42,764 nucleotides of DNA from Chlamydiales bacterium (GTDB lineage: Bacteria > Chlamydiota > Chlamydiia > Chlamydiales > SM23-39): contig JAUXXF010000028.1 in the NCBI GenBank assembly GCA_030681135.1, positions 1-42,764 of the forward strand. Direction: 5' to 3'. Every line of letters starts with the position of its first letter. Position 1 is the first letter of the stretch. Made by a program: the position numbers and the translations under genes. This document shows positions 34,131 to 42,624 of the stretch, in pieces. Below the pieces are notes generated by a model, which saw only the letters and a list, made by a program, of their open reading frames with translations, was not told the DNA's origin and made no database searches.

Positions 34131-35048
34131 TTAAGCGCGAGGATGAGTCTTGTCATAAACTATTCTTTTTAACTTTGGCGACACATGGGTATAGATTGTT
34201 GTCGTCGAAAGAGAGGTATGACCAAGGAGCAGTTGAATTGTTTTTAGATCCATCCCATGTTCAAGCCAATGAGTGGCAATGGTATGGCGAATCGTATGGG
34301 GGGTAATGCGTTCAGAAAGCCCGCTTGCCTTCAAGTAGATAGAAAAACTCCGGTCGACGGATCTGGCCGTTAACCGCTTCCCCCATTTGTTAAGAAAAAT
34401 TGCTTGAGGGTCTACCTGAGGCTTATGATCTTTCGTTGATAGGTGTCTTTGCGGATGCTGTAAATAATCGACTAGCCATTTGGCAGCAGTTTGAGTGATA
34501 GGCGTCTGTCTTTGCTTTTTGCCCTTGCCCGAAACAAAAAGGACCCGATGCTTTTCGTCAAAATCCCTTCGATTGAGCCCCACAAGTTCACTGAGCCTAA
34601 GCCCTGAGCTATAAAAAAGCTCCATGATCGCCCGATCTCTGAAGCCTAAATAGGTAGAAGTATCTGGCTGCTCTAACAAGTGCTGCACCTGGGGATACTC
34701 GAGGGATACGGGCAATTTTTTTTCTTTTTTCGGACTATCGATCTCTTCCATCAAATTTTCTTGCACCCACCGCTCTCTGAGCGCATGTCTATAAAAACTC
34801 CGAAGCACCGAAATATGCCTAAGGACAGTCCCCGTCTTCGCTTGTTTTTCATAAAGCCCGGCCAAATAGCGGCGAACGACCCTTTTTGAGACATCGGAAA
34901 ACTGGAGCTGGGAAAGCCCCGTTTCTTGCAAAGCAAACGTTATAAAAGAGCCTAAATCAAGGCGATACGCCCTAAGCGTATGAGGAGAGACCCCTTTTGC
35001 CAACTCCAAATGACGCAAAAAATGATCAGTCGCTTGAAAAAAATCCAT
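34131..35048 (-). CDS. xerC: tyrosine recombinase XerC
   Basis: A 305-residue product from the ATG at 35048, chosen because MDFFQATDHFL is the usual XerC-type beginning; the longer ORF would overlap the divergent gene. An N-terminal SAM-like core-binding domain (about 1-105) precedes the catalytic domain. The active-site set is complete: Arg151 (SSGLRLSEL), Lys175 (GKGKKQR), His251 and Arg254 (HTIRHTIATH), His277 (LLGHTSL) and nucleophile Tyr286 (TTIYTHV). It resolves chromosome dimers at dif with XerD. The pairing with the divergent ABC-F gene is found in Chlamydia (CT347/CT348, recalled). The 3' end was copied into the paralog array. Confidence 0.93.
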   Translation of the reverse strand: MDFFQATDHFLRHLELAKGVSPHTLRAYRLDLGSFITFALQETGLSQLQFSDVSKRVVRRYLAGLYEKQAKTGTVLRHISVLRSFYRHALRERWVQENLMEEIDSPKKEKKLPVSLEYPQVQHLLEQPDTSTYLGFRDRAIMELFYSSGLRLSELVGLNRRDFDEKHRVLFVSGKGKKQRQTPITQTAAKWLVDYLQHPQRHLSTKDHKPQVDPQAIFLNKWGKRLTARSVDRSFSIYLKASGLSERITPHTIRHTIATHWLEHGMDLKTIQLLLGHTSLSTTTIYTHVSPKLKRIVYDKTHPRA

Positions 35049-35085
35049 GGTTTTTTGTCTATAGGTTATGATATCATATTGCATT

Positions 35086-36678
35086 ATGATTACATTAAAT
35101 AATATTTCCAAACGAGTTGGCACTCGAACCCTCTTTGACAACGTCACATTTACTTTTAATGACGGCTGCCGTTACGGCCTGACCGGCCCCAATGGCGCTG
35201 GAAAATCCACACTTCTTAAGATCATCATGGGAGCCGAACCTCCTACAAACGGCTCTGTCTCTTTGCCAAAAAAGGTGGGATTTTTAAAGCAGCGGATCGA
35301 GGATTTTAGCCATCATACAGTTCTCGACACAGTCATCATGGGAAATGGAAGACTTTGGAAAGCGTTAGAAGAAAGAGAGCGCCTCTATGAAGAAGAGATG
35401 ACCGATGCCATCGGAATGCGCCTTGGGGAATTAGAAGAGATCATTGCGGAAGAAGACGGCTACGCTGCGGAGTCGGATGCAGAAATGCTGCTCAGCGGTA
35501 TGGGACTGCCTGAAGAGCTCCACCGCAAAAAAATGGAAGAGATCCCAACAGATAGACAATTTAGAGCTCTGCTCTGCCAGGCCCTTTTCGGCAACCCTCA
35601 AGCCCTCTTATTGGATGAACCGACCAACCACCTTGATCTGGAATCGATCTCTTGGCTAGAGGAATTTTTGCATAACTACCAAGGAGCCTTAGTTGTTGTC
35701 AGCCACGACCGCCATTTTCTCAACTCCGTCTGTACGCATATTGCAGATCTCGACTATGAAACGATTATCGCCTATCCAGGCAACTACGACGCGATGCTTG
35801 TCATGAAAACAGCGGTTCGCGCTAGAGCAGAAGACGAGAACAAGGCCAAAGAGAAAAAAATTTCCCAATTGAAAGAATTTGTCGCAAAATTTGGCGCTGG
35901 AACAAGAGCAAGTCAAGTCCAATCCCGCGTACGGGAAATCGATCGGCTTCAACCCATGGATTTAAAAAAATCCAATATCCAACGGCCTTACATCCGCTTT
36001 ACTACCCCTGAAAAACAATCTGGCCAAGTTGTCTTTTCCTTGGACAGAGTCAGCAAAAGCTATGGCGACAACTTAGTGATCAATAAATTCTCTTGCGAGA
36101 TCCATAAAGGGGACAAAATTGCCCTCATCGGAAATAATGGCCGCGGCAAAACAACGCTACTTAAACTGCTTGCAGGCGTTTTACTTCCCGACTCAGGAAA
36201 ACTCACTTTCGGACATCAAGTCGACATCGGATATTTCCCCCAAAATCACGCAGATGTCATCGATAAACATACAGACCGAACGGCTTTTGACTGGCTTAAA
36301 GAACGAAAAGAAGTTCTCTTTGATCAAGATGTGCGAGGCGTCCTTGGGAAAATGCTCTTCTCAGGAGACGATGCCTTCAAAACTCTTAAAGCACTTTCCG
36401 GTGGAGAAACTGCTCGCTTGCTATTAGGAGGCCTTCTCTTAACAGCTCCAAATGTCCTTTTATTGGATGAGCCCAACAACCACCTCGATTTGGAAGCAGT
36501 CTCAGCGCTCGCTTGGGGACTTGAGGACTATAAAGGCACAACTCTTATCGCTACGCACGACCGAGGACTCATCAATGAATTTGCCACAAAAATCTTAGCT
36601 TTTGAGCAAGATGGCATCCATTATTTCCAAGGGCCTCTCGAAGAATACCTACAAAAAAAGGCTGCTGCTAAAAAATAA
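35086..36678 (+). CDS. ABC-F type ATPase (Uup/EttA class)
   Basis: About 530 residues from the ATG at 35086 (an ATG at 35068 is also in frame). Two ABC domains on one chain with no membrane segments, joined by a charged linker. Walker A motifs are GPNGAGKST and GNNGRGKTT; Walker B regions are LLLDEPTNHLD and LLLDEPNNHLD. The second signature is intact (LSGGETARLLL), while the first is degenerate (IPTDRQFRALL instead of LSGGxxxR). ABC-F proteins act on the ribosome. A degenerate first signature is unusual and could affect ATP hydrolysis in that half. It is divergent from xerC with under 40 nt between the starts. Confidence 0.88.
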   Translation: MITLNNISKRVGTRTLFDNVTFTFNDGCRYGLTGPNGAGKSTLLKIIMGAEPPTNGSVSLPKKVGFLKQRIEDFSHHTVLDTVIMGNGRLWKALEERERLYEEEMTDAIGMRLGELEEIIAEEDGYAAESDAEMLLSGMGLPEELHRKKMEEIPTDRQFRALLCQALFGNPQALLLDEPTNHLDLESISWLEEFLHNYQGALVVVSHDRHFLNSVCTHIADLDYETIIAYPGNYDAMLVMKTAVRARAEDENKAKEKKISQLKEFVAKFGAGTRASQVQSRVREIDRLQPMDLKKSNIQRPYIRFTTPEKQSGQVVFSLDRVSKSYGDNLVINKFSCEIHKGDKIALIGNNGRGKTTLLKLLAGVLLPDSGKLTFGHQVDIGYFPQNHADVIDKHTDRTAFDWLKERKEVLFDQDVRGVLGKMLFSGDDAFKTLKALSGGETARLLLGGLLLTAPNVLLLDEPNNHLDLEAVSALAWGLEDYKGTTLIATHDRGLINEFATKILAFEQDGIHYFQGPLEEYLQKKAAAKK

Positions 36679-36737
36679 TCGACAATGTCATAACTCGACT
36701 TACAAAATTGCCCATGCAAAACACAAACGTTTTATTG

Positions 36738-37643
36738 TTAGGCGGTTACAAAGAGCAAAAAACAATAAACTGCCAATGCAAAGCTCGCCACAACCACTAT
36801 TTTAGCAATTTCCTGTCTTTTATCTTGTAATGTCAACCTCCCTGAATCAGCAACGCTGCGACAAGCTTCATAGACTGTTTGGGGATCAATAGTCGAAATA
36901 TTAAAAGCCTGCATGGCTGAATCGATTTGCTTCTGTGTGTACTCTTTGGAAATAGACCATCCTTTATGATAAGCATGGAGCTGAACTAGCACTTGCTCTA
37001 ATTCTTCTTGTGAAAAAATCGAATTGGCACCAGCTGTTACTCCTATGTATTCAAAACAAGAAACAGTAGCGCTTTTAATAGAGCGGCTAATACGAGCTAC
37101 ATGCTGACAATTTACAATAGAATCATCTATAAAAAGCACTTCCATACGGTCATAAAGCTTCAAATTCACACTCGCCTTGATCCAAGCTGTCAAAATTACA
37201 TCTTTAGGAAACATTTTATGGTAACGAGTAAAAATGACATCTTCTAGCTTTAGATCAAGATTCGCTTCTTGCAAATGTCTTTTCGTCATTTTGTGTGAAA
37301 TGGAAGAGCGGGCTGTCAACACTTTGACTAACCATCCAGACTCACGAAATGCATTCAAAATAGAGTTAATGGTTTTAGGCGATTCGCAAGCTTTATAAGA
37401 CACCTTCCCACAAACCTCCTGCGTCCAATCAGCATAGGCATGTGATGGCAGTCCATTTTTTTGATTTGCATATTGAAAAAACTCCAACCACTTATCGCTG
37501 CCGAATCCTACTCTATGAACAAGAGTGAAATCCATGTCTACTGCCAATATTTTTAACGTCTTTGGAGGCAAAGGCTTCTTTGCATAATCTGCAATAGCTT
37601 GCCAAGAACTAATCTGAGGAATTGTACACGGAATAGCCTCCAT
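36738..37643 (-). CDS. DUF2608-type HAD-like protein with C-terminal membrane helix
   Basis: A 301-residue product with a strong TTAGGAG site before the ATG. HAD motif I is ILAVDMDFTLVHRVG (about 32-46), the Ser/Thr motif II is VLTARSS, and a late acidic motif is LFIDDSIVNC. The cap region between them has an Asp/Glu-rich helical stretch. The final 23 residues are a hydrophobic helix (VVVASFALAVYCFLLFV), so it is probably tail-anchored. No signal peptide, unlike the related gene at 1-176. Substrate unknown; DUF2608 proteins are typical of chlamydiae and legionellae (recalled). Confidence 0.75.
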   Translation of the reverse strand: MEAIPCTIPQISSWQAIADYAKKPLPPKTLKILAVDMDFTLVHRVGFGSDKWLEFFQYANQKNGLPSHAYADWTQEVCGKVSYKACESPKTINSILNAFRESGWLVKVLTARSSISHKMTKRHLQEANLDLKLEDVIFTRYHKMFPKDVILTAWIKASVNLKLYDRMEVLFIDDSIVNCQHVARISRSIKSATVSCFEYIGVTAGANSIFSQEELEQVLVQLHAYHKGWSISKEYTQKQIDSAMQAFNISTIDPQTVYEACRSVADSGRLTLQDKRQEIAKIVVVASFALAVYCFLLFVTA

Positions 37644-37776
37644 ACTGATCTCCTAAAAATTAAGTGTATGAGCGTAGCTTCCTTAGATAATTTTGACAAT
37701 ATTTTTTTTAAACCCTATTGATTAAAATCCGAAGCTCTGAGTAGAAAGAGCCTAAGAGAGTAATTTTTAGGGTTCC

Positions 37777-38838
37777 ATGGCACTAGCAAAAATCAAGTAT
37801 TGGTTCTATAGACTGTCGACGATCTTGAGATCATTTAAGACTCTATACACCCTGTCTCCAGAAAAGGTAGATGCATTTGTTCATTCTTACAACATCTATC
37901 ATTATGACTGGAAAAATGAAGAAGAGCTCATTGAGCATTTTGGCGTCGATTATTACAACCAAGTAAAAAAGTGTCTCGTTGATTATTATAGTGTGCTCAA
38001 TCATCTCTGCGCTATTGGCCAAGTGGAAAAAATGTACATTCCTGCTGCCATGGATTTGTCTAAATCTCTAAGCGTCAATCAAAAGCTCTTTGAAAAGAAG
38101 ATGAGCCTCGATCTCGGAGTTCAAGAAGGCCAAACAGTCTTAGATATAGGCTGTGGCAGAGGTCGCATTGCAAGCCACATAGCTACATTGACCAAAGCTG
38201 AGGTCACTGGGATGAATATCGACAATGATCAATTAGAAAGCGCTAGGCAATTTGTCCTAGGTAATGGGTTATCTAAGCAGTGCCAATTCAAACTTGCAGA
38301 TTTAAATGATCTTCCTCTCCCCTTCCCAGACCATTCATTTGATGCCGTCTATGAAGTAGGAGTGTTTACCTATTCTAAAGATCTCACAAAACTTTTCAAA
38401 GAGATCCATCGGATCTTGAAGCCGGGGGGGAAATTCGCGGCTCTCGATTGGATTTTGCTTCCTAATTATAACCCAAACGATCCCCATCATGCAGATTTAA
38501 TGAAACGGATTAAACCGTTAGTCGGAGCCATCGGAAACCCTTCTCCCGAAGAATTTGCAGGGGCTCTAAAAGAGGCGGGATTTGACGTCCTTATGAACGA
38601 GAATGCAAGCATCGATGGATTGCAGGCTCCTCTGATTGAAAATGCTGACAAGTTTTTTTGCCGTGTGACAAAAATCATGGAATTCCTTGTTCGATACAAA
38701 ATCTTGCCTGCTCACTTCAAAACCCTCTTTGACAGACTGACTCAAGATGGAGAGGCTTTTGTAGAAGCGGACCGGCTCCGATTGGTCACAAGTAGCCATT
38801 ACTTTGTTGCGAAAAAATCATCACTCGAGACGAGCTAA
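37777..38838 (+). CDS. SAM-dependent methyltransferase resembling sterol C24-methyltransferase
   Basis: A 353-residue product. The SAM motif I is VLDIGCGRGRIASHIA (121-136), followed by TGMNIDNDQLESARQF and GLSKQCQFKLADLNDLPLPF, then FDAVYEVGVFTYSKDL and ILKPGGKFAALDW. In order and spacing these match the Erg6/SMT family (in which DVGCG, NNxYQ, FPDNSFDAVYAIEATCHA and EIxRVLKPGG occur), down to YNPNDPHHADL after the last block, equal to the YDPNxPxH region there. The usual N-terminal YYDLxTDFYEYGWG sterol motif is only weakly kept. Its substrate might be a host sterol or another lipid (inference). Its 3' end overlaps the convergent permease gene by 18 nt. Confidence 0.75.
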   Translation: MALAKIKYWFYRLSTILRSFKTLYTLSPEKVDAFVHSYNIYHYDWKNEEELIEHFGVDYYNQVKKCLVDYYSVLNHLCAIGQVEKMYIPAAMDLSKSLSVNQKLFEKKMSLDLGVQEGQTVLDIGCGRGRIASHIATLTKAEVTGMNIDNDQLESARQFVLGNGLSKQCQFKLADLNDLPLPFPDHSFDAVYEVGVFTYSKDLTKLFKEIHRILKPGGKFAALDWILLPNYNPNDPHHADLMKRIKPLVGAIGNPSPEEFAGALKEAGFDVLMNENASIDGLQAPLIENADKFFCRVTKIMEFLVRYKILPAHFKTLFDRLTQDGEAFVEADRLRLVTSSHYFVAKKSSLETS

Positions 38839-39603
38839 ACCTTTTTCCCGACTTTTTTTAAAGGCATAGCAAAAAAGAGAGATAAAAGAAAAAAGATAGA
38901 CGCAGTTCAAAGCCATACTCATGGAAAAATAAAAAAAAGAGAAAGTCTTCTGTAGCAAAATACTTCTCATCCCCTCAAACACATAGGTGGTAGGAAGAGA
39001 CCAGGCGATCATCTGCGCCCAGGAAGGCAGGACTTCTACCGGATAAAATACTGCGCTAAAGGGAGCAAAAAGAAACGCTACCATCCAGGCGAGCATCTCG
39101 ACTCTATGCCCCCAATAAATAATCGCGCTCGAGGCTAAAAAACTGAGCGCCCAACCAAAAATAATTAAGGAGCAAGCAAAAGGCAAAAAAGCCCAGCCTA
39201 CGGTAAATACATTGAGAGAATATAACAAATAGACCATCAAAGAGCCAAAACAGATGGTCACCGCTAATTTGGCAAGACTTAGCAGCAGCATCCCTAATAT
39301 CCACTCGGAAATTTTTAAGGGTGTAGAAAAAAGATTGATGAGATTGCGATGCCAAAATTCTAATAACAAACTCACAGAGATATCGACAGATCCCCGCCAA
39401 ACAATCTGCCAAAAAATCAAACCCGTTAAGAGAAGAAGAGGCAACTGCTCTGAGACCTGATAGGTTTGGATCCAAGCAGAGGTAAGTCCCCACAGAAGAA
39501 TATCGACAAACGGCCAATAGAAAAGATCGGATAGTTGATGAAGACCTTTTTTTAACACATAAAAATAGCGAAAGAAGACTCCTAAAATGCGTTGAAAGCT
39601 CAT
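38821..39603 (-). CDS. ABC-2 type transporter permease
   Basis: A 260-residue product with six hydrophobic segments and the ABC-2 layout, including the Pro-rich loop FAPFSAVFYPVEVLPSWAQ between helices 4 and 5 that marks this family. It pairs with the ATPase gene directly upstream (4-nt overlap). Possible exporter of lipid, polysaccharide or a small molecule; substrate not predictable. Last gene of the trxA-DUF2905-ATPase-permease cluster. Confidence 0.85.
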   Translation of the reverse strand: MSFQRILGVFFRYFYVLKKGLHQLSDLFYWPFVDILLWGLTSAWIQTYQVSEQLPLLLLTGLIFWQIVWRGSVDISVSLLLEFWHRNLINLFSTPLKISEWILGMLLLSLAKLAVTICFGSLMVYLLYSLNVFTVGWAFLPFACSLIIFGWALSFLASSAIIYWGHRVEMLAWMVAFLFAPFSAVFYPVEVLPSWAQMIAWSLPTTYVFEGMRSILLQKTFSFFYFSMSMALNCVYLFSFISLFCYAFKKSREKGLARLE

Positions 39604-40523
39604 GAAGGGTTCTCTGTAATATGGATAAAATAGTCCTCAAGAGACGGCTCTTGAATTTGGATGCTCACATAAGAAATCCCCTCTTGAGCAAGCGCATGTA
39701 AAAAAGGGGGAATCGCTTTTTCCTCCAAAGAAAGCTCAATAAAGCGATGTTCCGCAGTATAAGTGAGTCCTTTTTGCTCAGCCAAATCAATGACTCTCTT
39801 CATTCCATCGCTAAACTGTAAACGGAGCCGATGGCAAGAAACGCTTTTTGCCAAATTTTCAGGCAGATCATTTGCAATGATGCTCCCGTTTTTCAAAAAA
39901 ATCGCGCGGTCGCATAAATCAGCTACTTCTTCCATCTTATGGGATGTAAAAAGAATAGAGACTCCAAGCTCTTCTCTTTGGCGCAAAATAAATTGACACA
40001 CATCCCGAGAAACATCTGGATCTAAGGAAGCTGTCGGCTCATCAAGAAGCACGATTTTAGGCTCCGTAAAAAATGCCTTAACCAACATGAGCCTGGTAAT
40101 TTGACCTGCAGAAAGAGATGACACTAGCTTATCTTTCTTATCCAAAAGACCAAACAAATCGAGTAAAGGATCGATTTTAGGGTCAGGGTCAGAAATCCCG
40201 TAAAATCTACCAAAGCACCGAAGGTTTTCTGCTATAGTCAATACATGAGGCAAACTCGTATACGTGCTGGCAAAAGAAATGTGCTGAAGAGTCTCAGAGC
40301 GAAAACGATTAAAATCTTTCCCAAAATAGAGAATTTGGCCAGATGTTGGAGCCAGCGTTCCTAAAAGCATTTGGATCGTTGTCGTTTTTCCAGAGCCATT
40401 CGGGCCAAGCAGGCCTAAAATCTCTCCTGGCTGCAAATCAAAAGAAATCCCATCTACCGCAACAAACTTTTTTTTCTTACCGTAGACTTTCGTCAAGTCT
40501 TTAACGCTCAAAACAGGTGTCAT
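39600..40523 (-). CDS. ABC transporter ATP-binding protein
   Basis: A 307-residue product with Walker A (GPNGSGKTT), signature (SLSAGQITRLMLV, with SAGQ in place of SGGQ), Walker B (KIVLLDEPTASLD) and switch His (TSHKMEE). A C-terminal extension of about 80 residues follows, as in exporters with ABC-2 permeases. It overlaps the permease by 4 nt and the DUF2905-like gene by 4 nt, so it is translationally coupled to both. Confidence 0.88.
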   Translation of the reverse strand: MTPVLSVKDLTKVYGKKKKFVAVDGISFDLQPGEILGLLGPNGSGKTTTIQMLLGTLAPTSGQILYFGKDFNRFRSETLQHISFASTYTSLPHVLTIAENLRCFGRFYGISDPDPKIDPLLDLFGLLDKKDKLVSSLSAGQITRLMLVKAFFTEPKIVLLDEPTASLDPDVSRDVCQFILRQREELGVSILFTSHKMEEVADLCDRAIFLKNGSIIANDLPENLAKSVSCHRLRLQFSDGMKRVIDLAEQKGLTYTAEHRFIELSLEEKAIPPFLHALAQEGISYVSIQIQEPSLEDYFIHITENPS

Positions 40524-40741
40524 GTCTTCCTGGAAAATAAAGAAAACAGGAAAGACAAACCTCCACTAATGAGCAAGGCCGATGCAAAAGGCAAATAGAG
40601 AACTACCCCCTTTTTTTTGACAATCAGATCACCTGGCAGACGCCCAATCCAATCGGCATACTCAAAGAGCTCCACTCCCTGGTGAAGCGCCATTCCTGCA
40701 ACCACGACCAAAAAAATCGTCAAAGCGAAAAACCGCCCCAC
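40520..40741 (-). CDS. DUF2905-like small membrane protein
   Basis: A 73-residue product, GTG start with AGGATAGG upstream inside the trxA 3' end. Two hydrophobic helices flank DWIGRLPGDLIVKKKG, the GRLPGD signature of DUF2905. Function unknown. Located between trxA (8 nt before) and the ATPase (4-nt overlap). Confidence 0.8.
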   Translation of the reverse strand: MGRFFALTIFLVVVAGMALHQGVELFEYADWIGRLPGDLIVKKKGVVLYLPFASALLISGGLSFLFSLFSRKT

Positions 40742-40749
40742 AATTGAAC

Positions 40750-41076
40750 CTATCCTTCGGTTAAGATAAAATCTTTAATCGCTTCGGCATTTTTTAGACC
40801 GACTAAACGACCTACAGGCTTCCCATCCTTAAAAAGGATCATTGTAGGCACAGAAGTAATCTCAAAGAGAGCCGCCGTCTTTTGTTCGCTATCAATGTCC
40901 ACTTTTCCCACAGAAGCTTTCCCCTGCAACTCTTTAGCCACCTGCTCTAAAACGGGAGCTAGCATCCGGCATGGGCCACACCAATTCGCATGAAAATCTA
41001 CTAATACAGTCCCAGCTTTCGTTTCTTGATCAAAATTCCCGTCAGTCAAATGTTTAATCGTTCCTTTATCAGACAT
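40750..41076 (-). CDS. trxA: thioredoxin
   Basis: A 108-residue product with the redox motif WCGPC, the cis-Pro segment TSVPTMILFKDG and the typical length of TrxA. Cytoplasmic disulfide reductant. The ATG is preceded by GGAGAG. First gene of the minus-strand cluster, whose promoter lies between 41077 and 41140. Confidence 0.95.
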   Translation of the reverse strand: MSDKGTIKHLTDGNFDQETKAGTVLVDFHANWCGPCRMLAPVLEQVAKELQGKASVGKVDIDSEQKTAALFEITSVPTMILFKDGKPVGRLVGLKNAEAIKDFILTEG

Positions 41077-41140
41077 ATACTCTCCGTTGGTTTGCGTATT
41101 CCTAGTGTAAAAACTTCAGTAAAATGACGCAAGAGAGAAT

Positions 41141-41254
41141 ATACCCGTTCCACCTCAAAAGCGCCCAAAGCAAACCGATTCAAAACATCTAAGAGGGTGT
41201 CTAAGAATTAAGGCTTCGTCGATTTTCTGGATGATTTTGAGGTGCAGCGGGTAT
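41141..41254. repeat. ~114-bp inverted-repeat element
   Basis: Ends atacccgttccacctcaaaa (41141-41160) and ttttgaggtgcagcgggtat (41235-41254) are imperfect inverted repeats (17 of 20). The inside contains the E2 core aattaaggcttcgtcgattttc. It is placed between the divergent trxA and glycosyltransferase genes. Confidence 0.55.
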
Positions 41255-41327
41255 AGCTTCTCCCCTTGAAAAAAAATCAGAAAAAATATAACTAAATATA
41301 AAACAAATTTAATAAATAAAAGATATC

Positions 41328-42434
41328 ATGAAAACAATTTGCCTAAACATGATCGTTAAAAACGAAAGCCACGTTATTAAAAGATGCTTAGAATCGGTAA
41401 AATCTTTCATCGATTATTGGGTTATTTTTGACACAGGATCTACCGATGAGACTGGGACGTTGATTCGAGAAGAGCTCAAAAAGATCCCAGGAGAGCTTCA
41501 TGAAAGGCCTTGGGTCAACTTTGCTCATAATCGCAATGAAGCTCTTCGGGCAGCTCTTGGCAAAGCCAATTATATTTTCTTCATTGATGCCGATGAATAT
41601 CTGACTGTTACAAAGCCTTTCAATCCATCCGAGTGGGATAAAGATTTTTACATGATCAAGGCCAAAACGAAAAATAGCTCTTTTTTCCACCCTAATATTG
41701 TGAAAGATGATCCTGGATGGAACTGGGAAGGAGTCATTCATGAATGTATTAGCCATCATAAAAAAATGGATGGAGAAATTTTGCTAAACGTCCATATGAA
41801 TCGCCCTCAAGACGGTGCTCGTTCGAGGGATCCAAACACCTATCTAAAAGATATTGTCATACTTCAAGAAGCGGCCAAAAAAGAACCTTGGAATGCGCGC
41901 CATATTTTTTATTTGGCACAAACCTACTCCGGCCTTCAAGACGGCCCTTCTGCCCTCAAATATTACCAAAAACGGGCCCTCATGGACGGCGATGAAGATG
42001 AACTCTTTTGGTCTCTCTTTCGAATCGCTTATTTACAAGAAACTCAAGGGGCCGATCCTCAAACAGTCATTGCCAGCTATTGTAGAGCTCACCAACAAAA
42101 ACCTGATAGAGCAGAGCCCTTAGAGAGGCTAGCTCATTACTATAATACACATAGATGCCCCTCTTTGGCCTACATAATAGCCAAATTTGGAGTTTCTATA
42201 AAAATGCCCGAAGCTCTTAGCTGTGATTTTTACCCTTGGGTCTATGAATATGGTCTCTTAATTCAGCTGGCAGATGCAGCTCTGGCTCTAGGGTTTGCAA
42301 AAGAAGCTGCCAACTATTACCAGGAGCTCCTTATCAAACCAACTTTAATAGAACATCTAAAACCTTGTATTCATCGACAATTAGCTATTGCCCAACGAAA
42401 ACAACGTTTGCAAGAAACCGAAGATTTCTTATAA
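41328..42434 (+). CDS. family 2 glycosyltransferase with helical repeat tail
   Basis: A 368-residue product. The GT-A domain begins ICLNMIVKNESHVIKRCLES, with the nucleotide-sugar binding strand IFDTGSTDET and the DxD-type metal motif FIDADEYL. From about residue 175 the chain is TPR-like (RHIFYLAQTYSGLQDGPSA, ALKYYQKRAL, ELFWSLFRIAYLQE). GT2 plus TPR proteins such as this glycosylate proteins or lipopolysaccharide-type acceptors; the target is not known. No ribosome site stands out. It is followed 10 nt later by a tRNA gene. Confidence 0.8.
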   Translation: MKTICLNMIVKNESHVIKRCLESVKSFIDYWVIFDTGSTDETGTLIREELKKIPGELHERPWVNFAHNRNEALRAALGKANYIFFIDADEYLTVTKPFNPSEWDKDFYMIKAKTKNSSFFHPNIVKDDPGWNWEGVIHECISHHKKMDGEILLNVHMNRPQDGARSRDPNTYLKDIVILQEAAKKEPWNARHIFYLAQTYSGLQDGPSALKYYQKRALMDGDEDELFWSLFRIAYLQETQGADPQTVIASYCRAHQQKPDRAEPLERLAHYYNTHRCPSLAYIIAKFGVSIKMPEALSCDFYPWVYEYGLLIQLADAALALGFAKEAANYYQELLIKPTLIEHLKPCIHRQLAIAQRKQRLQETEDFL

Positions 42435-42444
42435 TGGCTCCCTT

Positions 42445-42528
42445 GCGGCCATGGCGGAATTGGCAGACGCGCTAGATTCAGGTTCTAGTCGGGGCAACTC
42501 GGTGGATGTTCGAGTCATCTTGGCCGCA
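42445..42528 (+). tRNA. tRNA-Leu (CAG)
   Basis: 84 nt with acceptor stem GCGGCCA/TGGCCGC, D arm TGGCGGAATTGGCAGACGCG, anticodon stem CTAGA/TCTAG with loop TTCAGGT (CAG), a class II long variable arm, and T arm GTTCGAG. The 3' CCA is not encoded (discriminator A). A hairpin for termination is not obvious downstream. Confidence 0.95.
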
Positions 42529-42624
42529 ATTTTATAGAAGAGTAAAGATCCAGGAATCTCTTAATTCAAACTTTTCTGAGTCTCATTTTTGTTCTGTTAA
42601 GTTTAATTGATTGGTAATGCCTAA

